DNA of 64,000 nt, taken from positions 62,001 through 126,000 of the forward strand of contig CANXME010002304.1 in the NCBI GenBank assembly GCA_948144175.1, written 5' to 3'. The notes under the pieces are model-generated. The model was not told the origin of the DNA and made no database searches. It saw only the letters and a program-made list of their open reading frames with translations. Below, one piece after another: positions 1-12,100 of the stretch (its first letter is position 1; each line of letters opens with the position of its first letter). A program made the translations under genes and the position numbers. Origin of the DNA: Closterium sp. NIES-65 (lineage: Eukaryota > Streptophyta > Zygnematophyceae > Desmidiales > Closteriaceae).

Positions 1-965
1 CATCGCACTCCCATTCGGCCTACAAGCCTGCTCGGCTTCTGGAATTTTGTGGGGAGGTACTTCAAAAGGTCTTTATCAAACCCTCAAAGTTTCAGATTGT
101 TTGAAGTATTTAACAAGGCATGACAACCTTTTTTATGTTTCAAGACTTATGACAACCTCTTTTTTGGTAACATCCGAATTGACCATTTCGGCTGTTGACT
201 CGTTTGACAAGCTCTGATTGGTCTGAAAATTAGTGTGAAAGTTCTTTGCCGCGTTGTGCAGATGTTCACCGAGTTTCATGACAACCAAGCATCGGAGCGA
301 CGTGTGACAGCTGTCGAAAGTCACTGCTTCTTAGTCATGGTGCACTGCTGGCAGCATTTCCCTTGCCACCCTTTCATTGTTGTCATGCCAATGGTGCAGG
401 GACAGAGAATGAGACAAGAAGAACTGGTGGTCAAGTGGGACTCTACCACCCTCCTTTTGAGAAGTGTGGTCTTCCTAGAAGCAGCTTGCAAGAGGGTGCA
501 AGTGGGAAGACAAACTGACTCATGGTTGGCTTGACTCACTATTGGTAGCCTTGAGTGCAGCTTTGAACATCCAAGTGTGGTTGGCTTTGCTGACCTAGCT
601 AGGGCGTTTCCCAACCTTCTCTAGCCTTTCTCCCCTAGGAATCAACATTCTCTGAGTTCCCAGGATGACCTAACCCCTTAAGAGACACCTAGGCAATGTT
701 GTACTCACCTCTTCCTTGAATTAATGAAACTACACGTTTTCAGCCGAGCTTACTTCGTAGTGCATACACCTCTGATAAAAGCAAGTAATATACCGTTGGA
801 AAGAAAACACCTAAGGCTAACTGGTGTCCAAGTTTCAGCCTTTTATATTATCGGAGCTGATCGTAACTATGTTTTGAACAGAGGCGGTTTGAAGTCGTCA
901 GTTTCTACTTAGGCGGTTTCATGGGCATTGGCGACCCCTAAGTGGACTGTAGACCATAACTGAAT
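1..965. other. No gene recognised
   Basis: This stretch has only short open frames with no recognisable domain on either strand. It ends where family B copia coding similarity starts, near 966, without an LTR or a visible target-site duplication. The copia copy to the right therefore appears 5'-truncated. Confidence 0.5.
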
Positions 966-3900
966 CGTTGCTCTGCAAGGGGAGGCAGGGAAGCGGGTCC
1001 TCATCCCCAACGTGCTCTACATTCCAGGAGTTCATGCGAACCTACTATCAGCTGGCCAACTGAAGGATAACAGAGTGCAGCTGCAGGGCGACGGTGATGA
1101 GATGCTGCTCGTCGTAGCAACCGGGGAGGTGCTTGGTCAAGCATGCTACACCGGACGAGTCCTCTGCACCGACCTTCGCCCCTGCTTGATGCGGTCGCCA
1201 TAGACCGAGGTGGTGGCTCTGCGGATGATCGTCTCGGCGACAAAGTCGCCCCTTAACCGGTTGCACGACAAGCTCGCACACGTCGGCGTCGACACGATCA
1301 AGAGCTCAGCGAAGCATTAAGTTGCTACTCGGCTCGATATCCAGCCGTTGACCGGAGCAGACCTGCCGTGTGTCTCGTGCATCAGAGGAAAGCTGGCGTG
1401 ACACACCTTCCCCAGCAAGGGCTCGGACGCTAAGGAGGCACCGGCTGTCGTGCACATTGACTTGTGCGGGCCATTTCGGGTGGCTGCCAAGGATGGCAGC
1501 TTGAAATTTCTGCTGCTGAAGGATCGCCATACTTGGTTCGTGTGGGCAATGCCGGTCACTAAGAAGAGCGATGTGCAATGGGAGTTCCAGAGGTGGCTGG
1601 TATTGGTGGAACGGCAGACGAAGAAGTCGGTGCTGTCGCTTCGCTCAGACCGGGGAGGGGAGTTCCTTGGGAAGGAGTTCACCAACTTCGTCGACGGGAA
1701 GGGCATTGTCCACGACCTCACGTGCCCTTACACTCCGCAGCAAAACGGCATGGCTGAGCAAGAAAAGCGCACGGTCGTCAAGTCCGTGCGGACGATGCTG
1801 CTGCACATGGGCGTGCAGCACCACTGGTGGCACCTCGCTCTATGACAAGCTGTCTGGGTGCGCAACTCCTTGGAGCGGTCGACGACGACGCCAGAGACGA
1901 CTCCGTAACAGTTGCTGACCGGAAAGAAGCCTGACCTCACAATGGCGCGGGTGTGGGGCTGCATGGTGCAGTTCCTGGTTCCTGAGCATTAGTGCGGTGG
2001 GAAGCTGGTGCCGAAAGCTCACTGGGGGCTTCATCTGGGTGTGTTGTGGTAGAGCAAGGGCTGGGGCGTGCTCGACCTGACCAACAATAAGGTGGTCACA
2101 TCGGTCGAGGTGATCTTCTACGAGACGCTGTCAATGGAGGTGTGGAAGGCAAAGTATGGGCCGACATCGGGGCGGACGCAGGCACACCCGCCCACGGTCA
2201 CCTTGACGGCGACGGTTCCCTTGCTTGCCGAAGTCAACGAGCATGCTAATAAGGATGTTGTGGAGGCTCCCTCCCCCGTTGTAGATCAGCCTGCGCCGAC
2301 ACTTGTGTCGGCCACCGGCGATGAGGGGAGCCTTGAGGCGTTGCTTGTGGCGCCGGCCAGTGGCATCGCCAGCAGTCGACAAGGCGCCAAGCTCGTCGAC
2401 CAGGACGGGAACCTGTCGACCACAGGGGAGCAGAAGACAGAGGAGTCGGTCAAACAGGAGGCAGCAGAAGGGGTGCAATGGACAGGGGAGCAGCTGACGA
2501 GGTGGTCGACAGGGTAGCTGTCGATGTAAGCAGGAGGTGAGCACCTGGTCGAAGGGTCAAAGCAGCTGGTCGACGACGTGGCCATCGACGAAGAAGGGGA
2601 GCTGTCGGCAGGAGAAGAGTCCACCGACAGCGATGTGGTGGAGGTTTCGATCGAGAAGCCTGAGCTGCACGCACAGGTCGAACTCAGAAGCCGCCAGAGC
2701 GGCTGATCTTCCACGCCTGCCTGCCCCCAGCTGCCTTCACCACGGTGTATGACGAAGTCGACAATGACCTGCTCTATGACGACGCCAAAGATGACGTCGA
2801 CCTAGCGGAGCTCGACCCCGACGTACACGCTGACCCCAAACACCGCTGGGACATCGCGACAATGACGGTGAAGGAGGCGCTGGCGAGCTGGAAGAGTGAA
2901 GCGGTGAAGGCCGCCATGGACGAGGAGATCCGCAGCCTCATCGGCATGGGCACTTGGGAGCTGGTCGAACGCCCACGCGAGGTAAACATCATGAAGAACC
3001 GGTAGGTGTTGACGACCAAGTTCTGCATCGATGACACTGTCGAGCGCGAGAAAGCGAGGCTGGTCGTAATGGGCTTCACGCAGGTGTACGACGCCGACTA
3101 CGACGAGACGTACTCGTCGGTGAGCAGTTACGTCACACTGTGGATCTTCCTCTGCATTGTTGCCATCCTCGACCTCAACCTGATGCAGCTCGACATGAAG
3201 AACGCTTTCCTGTAGAGCAAGCTCGACAAGGTGCTCTACATGTACCAGCTGGACTACTTCGACGATGGGACCGGCCGGGTGTGCAAGCTGCTGAAGTGCC
3301 TCTACGCGCTGAAGCAATCGACGCTGCTGTGGTATAGGGCTCTCGACGGCATGTTGCTGGGCGCTGGCTGGAAGAAGAGCCAGGTCAACACGACGCTCTA
3401 CTTCAAGACCGGCGACGGCGGAGTGACCTGCTGGGTGCTGGTCTACGTCGACGACGTGCTCGCCACCAGCAGCAGCACCGCGATGCTGAAGGAGCTGCTG
3501 GAGGCCGCCTTTGAGCTTCGTGAGATCTCACCGGTCGTCAAGTACCTCCGGCTTGAGATCGTGCGCAATAGGCCGGCGAGGAAACTATGGCTGCACCAGT
3601 AGAACTACGCCGACAAGCTGCATAGGCGCTTCATCGACGAGGAGCAGGGTGGCCGAGTTCCAAAGATGCCGGTCTCGGTCGACGCCTACGCTGAGCTGAC
3701 GTTCGATGACGAGGAGGCGCACGAGCACGAGGAGGAGGAGTACCAACAGAAGGTTGGCTCGCTGCAATTTGCGGCGACAACGACGAGGCCGGACATTGCG
3801 TTCGCCTGCAGCAAGCTAGGGAGCGGCCTCATGGTGAGGAGCAACCAGCATTTGCTCGAGGTCGACCGCTGCATTGCCTACCTCACTGACACCCGCGACA

Positions 3901-4234
3901 CCGCCCTGGAGTTCGGCGGAGGACCAGAGTCGCTGAGCTGATCGGCTATGTGGATGCCGACGATGTGGGCGACAAGCAGAAACGGACGACCACGGGTGGC
4001 TACGTGCTCATCTACGGAGGGGCCGGTGTCTCCTGGTCGAGCTCGCGCATCAAGTGCGTGACGCTCTCCTTGACCGAGTTGGAGTACGACGCGGAAATGG
4101 ACGCCAGCAAGAAGGGGCGTCGACTTCACTTCCTCCTTGCACAGTTCAAGCAGCTCGATGCTGGGAAGCCGACTGTTGTCCGAGTGGTCAACAAGGCGAC
4201 CATCACGGCCGCTCAGGACTTGGGGCTGACGGGC
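966..4234 (+). pseudogene. Degenerate Ty1/copia gag-pol remnant, family B (B2)
   Basis: This is a 5'-truncated copia polyprotein. It starts at the end of the protease/GAG-pre-integrase region (LLSAGQLK near 1040). Integrase follows at about 1440-1990 with VHIDLCGPF, LRSDRGGEF and TPQQNGMAE, so the D, D and E positions are still visible. An acidic linker lies at about 2050-2740. Reverse transcriptase lies at about 2870-3650 with VYVDDV at 3441-3458, and RNase H at about 3660-4230. Many stops break it: TAG at 1201, TAA at 1318, TGA at 1843, TAG at 2515, 3003, 3213 and 3600. It shares integrase and gag-pre-integrase sequence with the element at 42790-44962, so it is the same family. It cannot make a working polyprotein. 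It ends abruptly inside RNase H at 4234, where family A sequence begins. Confidence 0.85.
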
Positions 4235-5349
4235 AACGACTTTCTCCTCCTTCCCTTCCTGGCCTGTCTCTTATCTCTTTCCCCTGGCCCTATCGAGCCC
4301 CTCGGATTTGTCCCTCGTCTCCTGTTCCCGGTTTTTACTCTATGAGCCTCTGTTCTCTTCCCCCTCGTGTTTTGCCTCCTTTTATACCGTTACCTCCCCA
4401 GTCGTCCCTTACTGTCTCTCTTCCCCCATTCCCAGTCTTTCTCCATGTTGCTCGCCCGTGTCCTTTCCGCCTTAGTTACTGACCTACTGCTTCTCCCTCG
4501 TCTACCTTGGATCTTATCACTTCTATCACCAACTTTGCCTCCACCCACTGCCTTGACTATGCCACTCGGTGTATGCTCCTGCCCATCCTCCATTCATCGC
4601 AGGTGCTCTTGCCCTTGACAGTGACGTCCTAGAGGATAGGCCATTTGAGCTGGCTTTCCTTGCGATCGCTACTCCTCACCTCGGTGCCATGCTGCTAGCC
4701 CCTAAGGGAGAGCCAGACGCTCTTGACATCCCGACCCCTGGCACCTATGCTAAGGTAGTCTCGGGACGTTGGGCCTATTAGTGGATAGTGGTCATGGACA
4801 CAGAGATGGCATATTGGAGGTCCACATGCACTTACGTTGATGCAGTTCCCCCACTTGGGGCGAACGTTGTTGACGGAATGTAGATCTTCAAGGTGAAGTG
4901 GCCACCTGGAGTGCCGCCTACCTCTAACGTGCGCTATGTGGCAAGAGGCTTCAGTCAATGAGAGGGGGTTGACTTCTTTCATACCTTCTCCCCCACCCTG
5001 AAGATAACCACTCTTTGGGTACTAATGCACATCGCGGTGCTTCTTCTCGTCTTCTGCTGATCCTTCTCCTTTCGTTCGCGCTAGTGAGACTCTGTTCTAT
5101 ATTCTTGTCTACGTTGATGACCTGGTTTTTGCATTAACGAAGGCTGGTCTGCTGAAGAGACAAACTTGCACTGACCTAGGTGAGCTGCATTGCGATCTTG
5201 GCTTGTGGATCACTAGGGACAGAGCAGCGCGCATCATCAATCTGACTCAGTCACACATGGTGCAACAGATCCTTGAGCGATTCACCCTTCGGTCCTCTAC
5301 ACAACCCACTCCTCTTACTGTTGACCATAAGCTCTCGAATCCTGTCTCT
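4235..5349 (+). pseudogene. Family A copia linker-RT fragment embedded in B2
   Basis: This is a decayed piece of a family A copia pol. It contains the linker before RT with the motif DVLEDR near 4625, [14 protein letters not shown] near 4700, the start of RT ([19 protein letters not shown]) and, after an internal loss near 5040, [12 protein letters not shown] near 5100 and [10 protein letters not shown] near 5250. Stops and frame changes are frequent (TAG after GRWAY, TAG in GM*IF, TGA in the GFSQ region). It is flanked on both sides by family B sequence and has no LTRs of its own. It therefore looks like a recombined or partly deleted insertion rather than an intact nested element. Confidence 0.75.
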
Positions 5350-5745
5350 TCGGGCTGGTATCCCGAAGCCGATGTGGCTTGTCAGGTGCAGACAACAGTC
5401 GACGGATGCACAACGATGCAAGTCGGGCCAATTGTCTACGCGCACTTGCGAGCATGCGCACTGCTGTCTTCTACGGGGCAACGCTGGACAGCCGCTCTGC
5501 TGCAGTGTTGGCACGCCGTCGACCTGCTCTGTTGGCAGGTCGCCCTTCTGGAGTGCTGGAGCGGCTCCTCTATGCAACGCTGGCAGGCAGTCGACCAAGC
5601 TATGCTGGCAGTCGACCAGGCTAGATGCAGAGTTGCTAGGTGCCTAATGTAGACATTGTTGTCATTTCTTGTTGAATCATTCTGTAATTTCCACTTTGCT
5701 AGTGGAAACTCTTGCCGATTTCTCCCGTGAACTAAGCAAAGCTAT
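5350..5745 (+). mobile_element. Family B LTR remnant
   Basis: Similarity to the long LTR at 41623-42564 begins around the phrase GGTATCCCGA (5358; compare 42177). It continues through CAACGCTGG repeats and GTCGACCA motifs to a common end, GTGAACTA(A)GCA, near 5740 (compare 42553-42564). The order RNase H, family A fragment, LTR suggests this is the 3' LTR of B2, lacking its 5' half. Confidence 0.6.
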
Positions 5746-6044
5746 TATCATTCTTAGTAGTTTGTGCCAACCCCCATAGTCTAGCTCACTACCATTCTAG
5801 AGTGACTCTCCGCAATGCACTCGTATAGAACTTGCATATCCTTTCACTATACTTGCTCTTTTTTTTTGGGACCGGGAGATACCGACCTGTGCATCGGTAC
5901 AACCTTGGGCGGTACTACTAGCCCAACCTCTGAGACAAAGGGACACAAGGCCAGTCAATGAGTATAACCAGACAAAGTCAAATCAACTATATTATACAGA
6001 GATCAAGATCCTACTAAGCGGTGTCTCGGTAAGACAAGGCCAAG
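5746..6044. other. No gene recognised
   Basis: About 300 bp between two retroelement fragments. It has a short T-run at 5861-5869 and nothing coding. Confidence 0.5.
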
Positions 6045-6310
6045 CTATGTGCAGAACCGCTGATGATCATTAGGTAGGAGTGCCTCAGTGAAGATATCAG
6101 TGATGTTGGCCCCTAAGGCTAAGTGTACTACGGGTGCCTGGCCGTGCGGCTGCAACTCATGTAATACGAAGTACCATAGCTGAATGTGCTTCGCTCGACC
6201 CTCCACTCTAGGCTCTTGACATAGGAGGATCATGGCCATGTGATCAGTAAACAGGACTAGTGAAGAGCTAGGCGACCCACCTAAGTTAGTGAGAAAGAGC
6301 GACAACCAGC
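6045..6310 (-). pseudogene. Copia RNase H C-terminal fragment
   Basis: The minus-strand frame resembles the RNase H end of the family A/C copia elements here: FTDHMAMILLCQEPR, then KHIQLWYFVLHEL, then NITDIFTEALLPNDHQRFCT. The catalytic Asp of the usual ADN/VDN motif reads DHM. No LTR or upstream RT is attached. It is an isolated, non-functional fragment. Confidence 0.8.
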
Positions 6311-7700
6311 GGAGCTCCTAAGCACCAGTGTAGATCTGTTTGTGTAAACATGCGTAGCTTTGCCACCAGCCTTTGGTTTTTGCTCATTGACTACGTTGTA
6401 ATCTCAGAATGACGCTGGTAGACATCTCTTGGTGGCAAGCACAGCAGACCATGTGCCCTCGATGCTTCGCTGCCCTAGTGACTCTCCCCGTATGCTGGCT
6501 TTCTTTCTTCCATTACACTCACCTGTTGATGCTTCCGGTGGTTACGTTAATGTGTCATGTGATGAAGATTAATGTAGATGATAATAGAGGGTCATGTAGC
6601 CTGCGCACCCCATTCCCTTGCTTACAAACCAACGTTCTAGCCTTTGTTAATTTTGATAGGCCTAAAGTTTTATTTGCCAACCTACATACAAGGTTCCATT
6701 TGTCGTTACCCAGTGCGGAATGTATATATTGCCACCGCGGATACAGTGATGGCTTCGGTTATTCGGTGGGTGATTTTGCTGACCAATCGGGAGGCTTCGC
6801 CTCACAACCCTTGCGCCACTGACTTCAACCCACAGGAGCAGAGGTATTTCAGACCAGACACTCGAGCATATCGAACGGACGGTCCGAAAAACGAACCTTC
6901 GTGTGCAAAATGAGCACACGCTCTGGCGGGAAATTGAGCATGTAGGCGGTGTTCGCTAGCACCTTTGAAAGCAAAAATGACGAGAAACGACGGGATCAGG
7001 AAGGTCAGCCCCGCCTTCCTCATCCCGTCAGTTAGGGTTCGTTAAGCTCCGTGAGGCTGGTCAGCCCGTAAAAATGCTGCCGAGCCTCTCATACTGTCCA
7101 ACCAAATGGAATCTTTGGTGCCTGGCGAACGCCCTCACTTTTCTCAAATTTCGGACGGCATCATGGCATTCGGAAATGGGGAAGTAATTTCCTCCCTAGG
7201 CAAACAAGAGTCCCATGCCATCCCATGGCAATCCACCATGTCACGGAGGACTGCAGTGGGATGGCAACGTCATTGACTGTTTGGGCCAGTTAGGGGAAGG
7301 TGGGGAGGCAGGTTCCATATGCGGTTGTCACGTTTCCCATTTCGAGGCGGGAAATTTCGCGGGTGGCTTTCGCCCAAACCTCCTCGGAGGGTTCCGGCCT
7401 CGCTTCCCGATGCCATGGCGATTCCAATGCCGTCATATTTTTTTTCAAATTTGCATGTGCTGGCCAACACTGACGTAACCTCGTCATCTACCGTTAGCAA
7501 CTTCCGCCCTTGATGACGAAATTTCTCGTTCACGGTTGTAGCAGGAAGGGGGTGATATCGACTGGGGAAACTGCGTGGGAACCCACGTCATTTACCTTCG
7601 CCAGCCCTCCTCCCCCCCCCCCCCGCCCCGGCGCATGTGCCTACAGAACAGAGCCAACATTCAAGATCTTATACTATCAGGCACATATGCATGCACACTA
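6311..7700. other. No gene recognised
   Basis: Intergenic sequence with only short open frames. It holds a 13-bp imperfect hairpin near 6990-7026 (GGGATCAGGAAGG and its near complement) and a C-run near 7612. Loosely palindromic GCCATGGC-like words at 7210-7430 could be an old foldback element, but the ends cannot be defined. Confidence 0.45.
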
Positions 7701-7710
7701 TGTCCAAATA

Positions 7711-8300
7711 GTGCCAGGTGTTTCCACCAATAATCTGTTGTCTACATTCACAGGTATGAGCTGTTTGTCTTCTAATTGAATGTATAGAACGTGCAACAGA
7801 GGAAAAACTCTCCAGGCACTGTATTTCCTTCTCTTGATCGATAAGCTCGTAAATCGTAGCGCGTTTGAGACGGGAATCCAACTCTCACCCCACTTTCCAA
7901 GGTACAGTGCCAGGTGTTTCCACCAATAATCTGTTGTCTACATTCACAGATATGAGCTGTTTGTCTTCTAATTGAATGTATAGAACGTGCAACAGAGGAA
8001 AAACTCTCCAGGCACTGTATTTCCTTCTCTTGATCGATTAGCTCGTAAATCGTAGCGCGTTTGAGACGGGAATCCAACTCTCACCCCACTTTCCAAGGTA
8101 CAGTGCCAGGTGTTTCCACCAATAATCTGTTGTCTACATTCACAGATATGAGCTGTTTGTCTTCTAATTGAATGTATAGAACGTGCAACAGAGGAAAAAC
8201 TCTCCAGGCACTCGTATTTCCTTCTCTTGATCGATTAGCTCCTTGTAAATCATAGCGCGTTTGAGATAGGAATCCAACTCTCACCCCACTTTCCAAGGTA
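7711..8300. repeat. 196-bp tandem repeat, three copies
   Basis: Three head-to-tail copies start at 7711, 7907 and 8103, a spacing of exactly 196 bp. Each begins GTGCCAGGTGTTTCCACC and ends near CACTTTCCAAGGTA. Copies 1 and 2 are almost identical; copy 3 carries a few small indels. The open frames across it are repeated artefacts with no known domain. It lies about 0.9 kb upstream of the LRR gene. Confidence 0.9.
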
Positions 8301-8369
8301 AGCCCTGCCACCTAAATCCAGTAGGGAAATGGTGACTCCGCTCAAGGTCGTGTTGGCCGCATCATGCCA

Positions 8370-8965
8370 AGCATTCTCTCACGCTTGGCGCCAAGTCGTA
8401 AGAGCATGGCGATGAACGCCCGGATCCAGCGCGCTCTAACACTTGGCGCCAAGGCGTGAGAGCATGGCGATGAACGTCCTGATCCAGCGCGCTCTAACGC
8501 TTGGCGCCAAGGCGTGAGAGCATGGCGAATGAACGCCCTGATCCAGCGCGCTCTCACGCTTGGCGCGCCGTGAGAGCATGGCGAATGAACGCCCGGATCC
8601 AGCGCGCTCTAACACTTGGCGCCAAGGCGTGAGAGCATGGCGATGAACGTCCTGATCCAGCGCGCTCTAACGCTTGGCGCCAATGCATGAGAGCATGGCG
8701 AATGAACGTCCTGATCCAGCGCGCTCTAACGCTTGGCGCCAATGCATGAGAGCATGGCGAATGAACGCCCTGATCCAGCGCGCTCTCACGCTTGGCGCCA
8801 AGGCGTGAGAGCATGGCGAATGAACGCCCTGTTCCAGCGCGCTCTCACGCTTGGCGCCAAGGCGTGAGAGCATGGCGAATGAACGCCCTGTTCCAGCGCG
8901 CTCTCACGCTTGGCGCGCCGTGAGAGCATGGCGAATGAACGCCCGGATCCAGCGCGCTCTCACCT
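8370..8965. repeat. 56-59 bp hairpin-forming minisatellite
   Basis: About ten copies, with the word GCGCTCT at 8431, 8489, 8548, 8604, 8662, 8721, 8780, 8839, 8898 and 8954. Most units contain CTCTCACGC or CTCTAACGC, then the palindrome TTGGCGCCAA, then GCGTGAGAG. The two 9-nt arms are complementary, so each unit can fold into a near-perfect stem of about 28 nt. Two units (8548, 8898) carry the shorter core TTGGCGCGC, 56 bp apart from their neighbours. The array ends about 230 bp before the first ATG of the LRR gene. Confidence 0.9.
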
Positions 8966-9193
8966 GTTTCTCTCCCCCTGTGTCTCAGATCCGTTGTCTC
9001 ACCTTCTTCCCAGCAGCAGGTCGGGCTGTGAATGCTTGCACTCACACGTGTTTCTCTCCCCCTGTGTCTCAGATCCATTGTCACACCTTACTAGTACTAC
9101 TAGTAGCCGCCTGCTCGAGGTTTTAAGAGATTGACGAGTCAAGGGTTCTCAAGGCGTCCGGCGCCAAGCCGCTATTTCCCCCGGCTGCCTGCG

Positions 9194-12100
9194 ATGAAGC
9201 ACCAGCGATGCCACCAGCTTTCTGCCTTGAAGGTGGCGCTCCCCGCCGCGCTCTCCCCAGCGCTCGCCATGGCGCTCTGGCTTGTCGCCTTCAACGTCTC
9301 GTCGTGCCACGCGCAAGTGATAAATGCTTCTCAAGGTAGTAATACTAGTACCGCCCACCGTCCCACCCACCCTCCTCCACCCTGTGACAGTACTAATGGC
9401 TCAGCGATACCCGACTAGGGAGGCAATTGAAGTAGTGTTTCCTCTCCCTCCATTCCTCCCCTCCTAAGGGAGTACTCACGTGGCTCCCTCCCTCCTCCCT
9501 CCCAAATTCCCTCCAACCCTCCTCCCTTCCTCTCCCACTCCCTCCCTCCCTCCTCCCTCCCTCCTCCACTTCCTCCTTCCCACCCCCTCCTTCCCCCACT
9601 CCCTCCCTCCCCTCCCCCCTCCCTCCCCCACTCCCTCTCTCCCCCACTCCCTCTCTCCCCCACTCCCTCTCTCCCCCACTCCCTCCCTCCCTCCTCCCTC
9701 CCTCCCACACTCCCTCCCTCTCCCACTCTCTCCCCCCCCCCCCCCCCTCACCCACTCCCTCCCTCCCTCTCCCACTCCCTCCCTCCCTCCCTCCTACTCC
9801 CTCCCTTCCCCCTCCCTCCCCCACTCCCTCCCTCCTTCCTCCCCCCCTTCCCAACTCCCTCCTCTCCCCTTTCCTTCCGACGCCCGCCTCGCAGCTTATG
9901 CACGCATGCTATTCATGAGTGCTCATGTCACTCATTTCCTTCCGCGACTTTTCTTATGCCCTCTCCTCGCCCCAACACGCCAGGGTTGTTTCTCAGCGAC
10001 GTCAAGACGGGATGGGGCATGGGGTGGAAGGTGGGAGACAAATGCAGCACTGCGACATCTATCCAGTGCGACGCTTCAGGCATGATCACCTCGATGTGAG
10101 TGCACGCGTTGGTATCTTGGATGGAAAGGTGCGTCTTTCATGACACACACACCATCTGCTGCCTGCCGCAGATGCTTCCCTCAGCTCCGAACCCGACCTC
10201 TCCCACCTCTCTCTCCCTCCGTGATCTACTTCTCCCATTGCAGCTGCTTCCATTGCTCCAGGTTCCTCCCCTGATGCTATTTATTCCCCACTCCAGGCAT
10301 CACTGTCGGCACTCCTCCACTGCCCATGCACTCTGCATGCCCACTCCCCCCCCCTTCTGCTGTCTGCATTGCGTTGCCACTCCTCGATCGTCTCTGCTGC
10401 ACCAACCTTGTGGCCTCTCTTCATTGAGTTCACGTGTGCCTTGCTTAGTAGAAGTCACAGATCCACTACACAATCTCTACCTTCACAATCACAAACCTCG
10501 ACACTTGCCTGACTCTAGCCCTTTTGAATCTATCATGCCTTCTAGGTTCCCGCCACTCTCTGTAGACAAGCATTCGAGCCTCTCGTCTTACCACGCGCAA
10601 CTCACTCACCCCACACAGGGATCTTCGCTACAACATTCTCACGGGCTCCATTCCCGACAGTATCTCTGTGCTGAAGGAACTGATATCGCTGTAAGAGGCA
10701 GACTGGGTTTGCTCCACCTGCATGCTGCTCTGCCCACGGGGTGCTGCATGCCATGTGCGCATCACTGCCGGCACTCCTCCACTGCCCATGCACTCTGCAT
10801 GCCCACTCCCCCCACCTTCTGCTGTCTGCATTGCGTTGCCACTCCTCGATCTTTGCTGCACCAACCTTGTGGTTTCTCTTCATTGAGTTCACGTGTGCCT
10901 TGCGTAGTAGAACTCACAGTTGCCACTACACAATCTCTACCTTCACAATCACAAACCTCGACAATTGCCTGGCTCTAGCCCTTTTGAATCTATCATGCCT
11001 TCCAGGTTCCCGCCACCCTCTGTAGACAAGCATTTGAGCCTCTCGTCTTACCACGCGCAACTCACTCACCCCACACAGGGATCTTGGCGGCAACAGTCTC
11101 ACGGGCTCCATTCCTGATAGTATCTCTGCGCTCACGGAACTGATATGGCTGTAAGAGGCACACTGGGTTTGCTCCACCTGCGTGCTGCTCTGCCCACTGG
11201 GTGCTGCATGCCATGTGCGCATCACTGCTGGCACTCCTCCATTGCCCATGCACTCTGCATGCCCACTCCTCCCCCCCTCTTCTGTCTGCACAAACCTTGT
11301 GGTCTCGCTTCATTGTGTTCACGTATGCCTTGCTTAGTAGAACTCACAGTTGCCACTACACAATCTCTACCTTCACAATCACAAACCTCTACAATTGCCT
11401 GGCTCTAGCCCTTCTGAATATATCATGCCTTCCAGGTTCCCGCCACCCTCTGTAGACAAGCATTTGAGCCTCTCGTCTTACCACGCGCAACTCACTCACC
11501 CCACACAGGGATCTTGGCGGCAACAGTCTCACGGGCTCCATTCCCGACAGCATCTCTGCGCTCACAGCACTCGAAAACATGTAAGGGGCATACTGGGCTT
11601 GCTCCACCTGCGTGCTGCTCTGCCCACTGGGTGCTGCATCACTGCCGGCACTCCTCCAATGCCCATGCACTCTGCATGCCCACTCCCCCCCCCTTCTGCT
11701 GTCTGCATTGCGTTGCCACTCCTCGATCGTCTCTGCAGCACCAACCTTGTGGTCTCGCTTCATTGTGTTCACGTGTGCCTTGATGAGTAGAACTCACAGT
11801 TGCAACTACACAATCTCTACCTTCACAATCACAAACCTCTACAATTGCCTGGCTCTAGCCCTTTTGAATATATCATGCCTTCCAGGTACCCGCCACCCTC
11901 TGTAGACAAGCATTTGAGCCTCTCGTCTTACCACGCGCAACTCACTCACCCCACACAGGCATCTTCGGAACAACAGTCTCACGGGTTCCATTCCTGACAG
12001 CATCTCTGCGCTCAGAGCACTCGGATGGCTGTAAGAGGCACACTGGGCTTGCTCCACCTGCGTGCTGCTCTGCCCACTGGGTGCTGCATGCCATGTGCGC

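Noticed and set aside
7090..7510. Possible MITE with inverted GACGGCAT/CATGGCAT words
   Set aside because: Inverted similarity is weak and no ends or duplication could be fixed.
8370..8965. CRISPR-like regular array
   Set aside because: There are no unique spacers; whole units including the would-be spacers are repeated. No cas genes are present and the context is eukaryotic.
9393..9854. Long Gly/Glu/Arg-rich frames on the minus strand
   Set aside because: They mirror a C/T-only low-complexity tract in intron 1; there is no domain and no codon structure.
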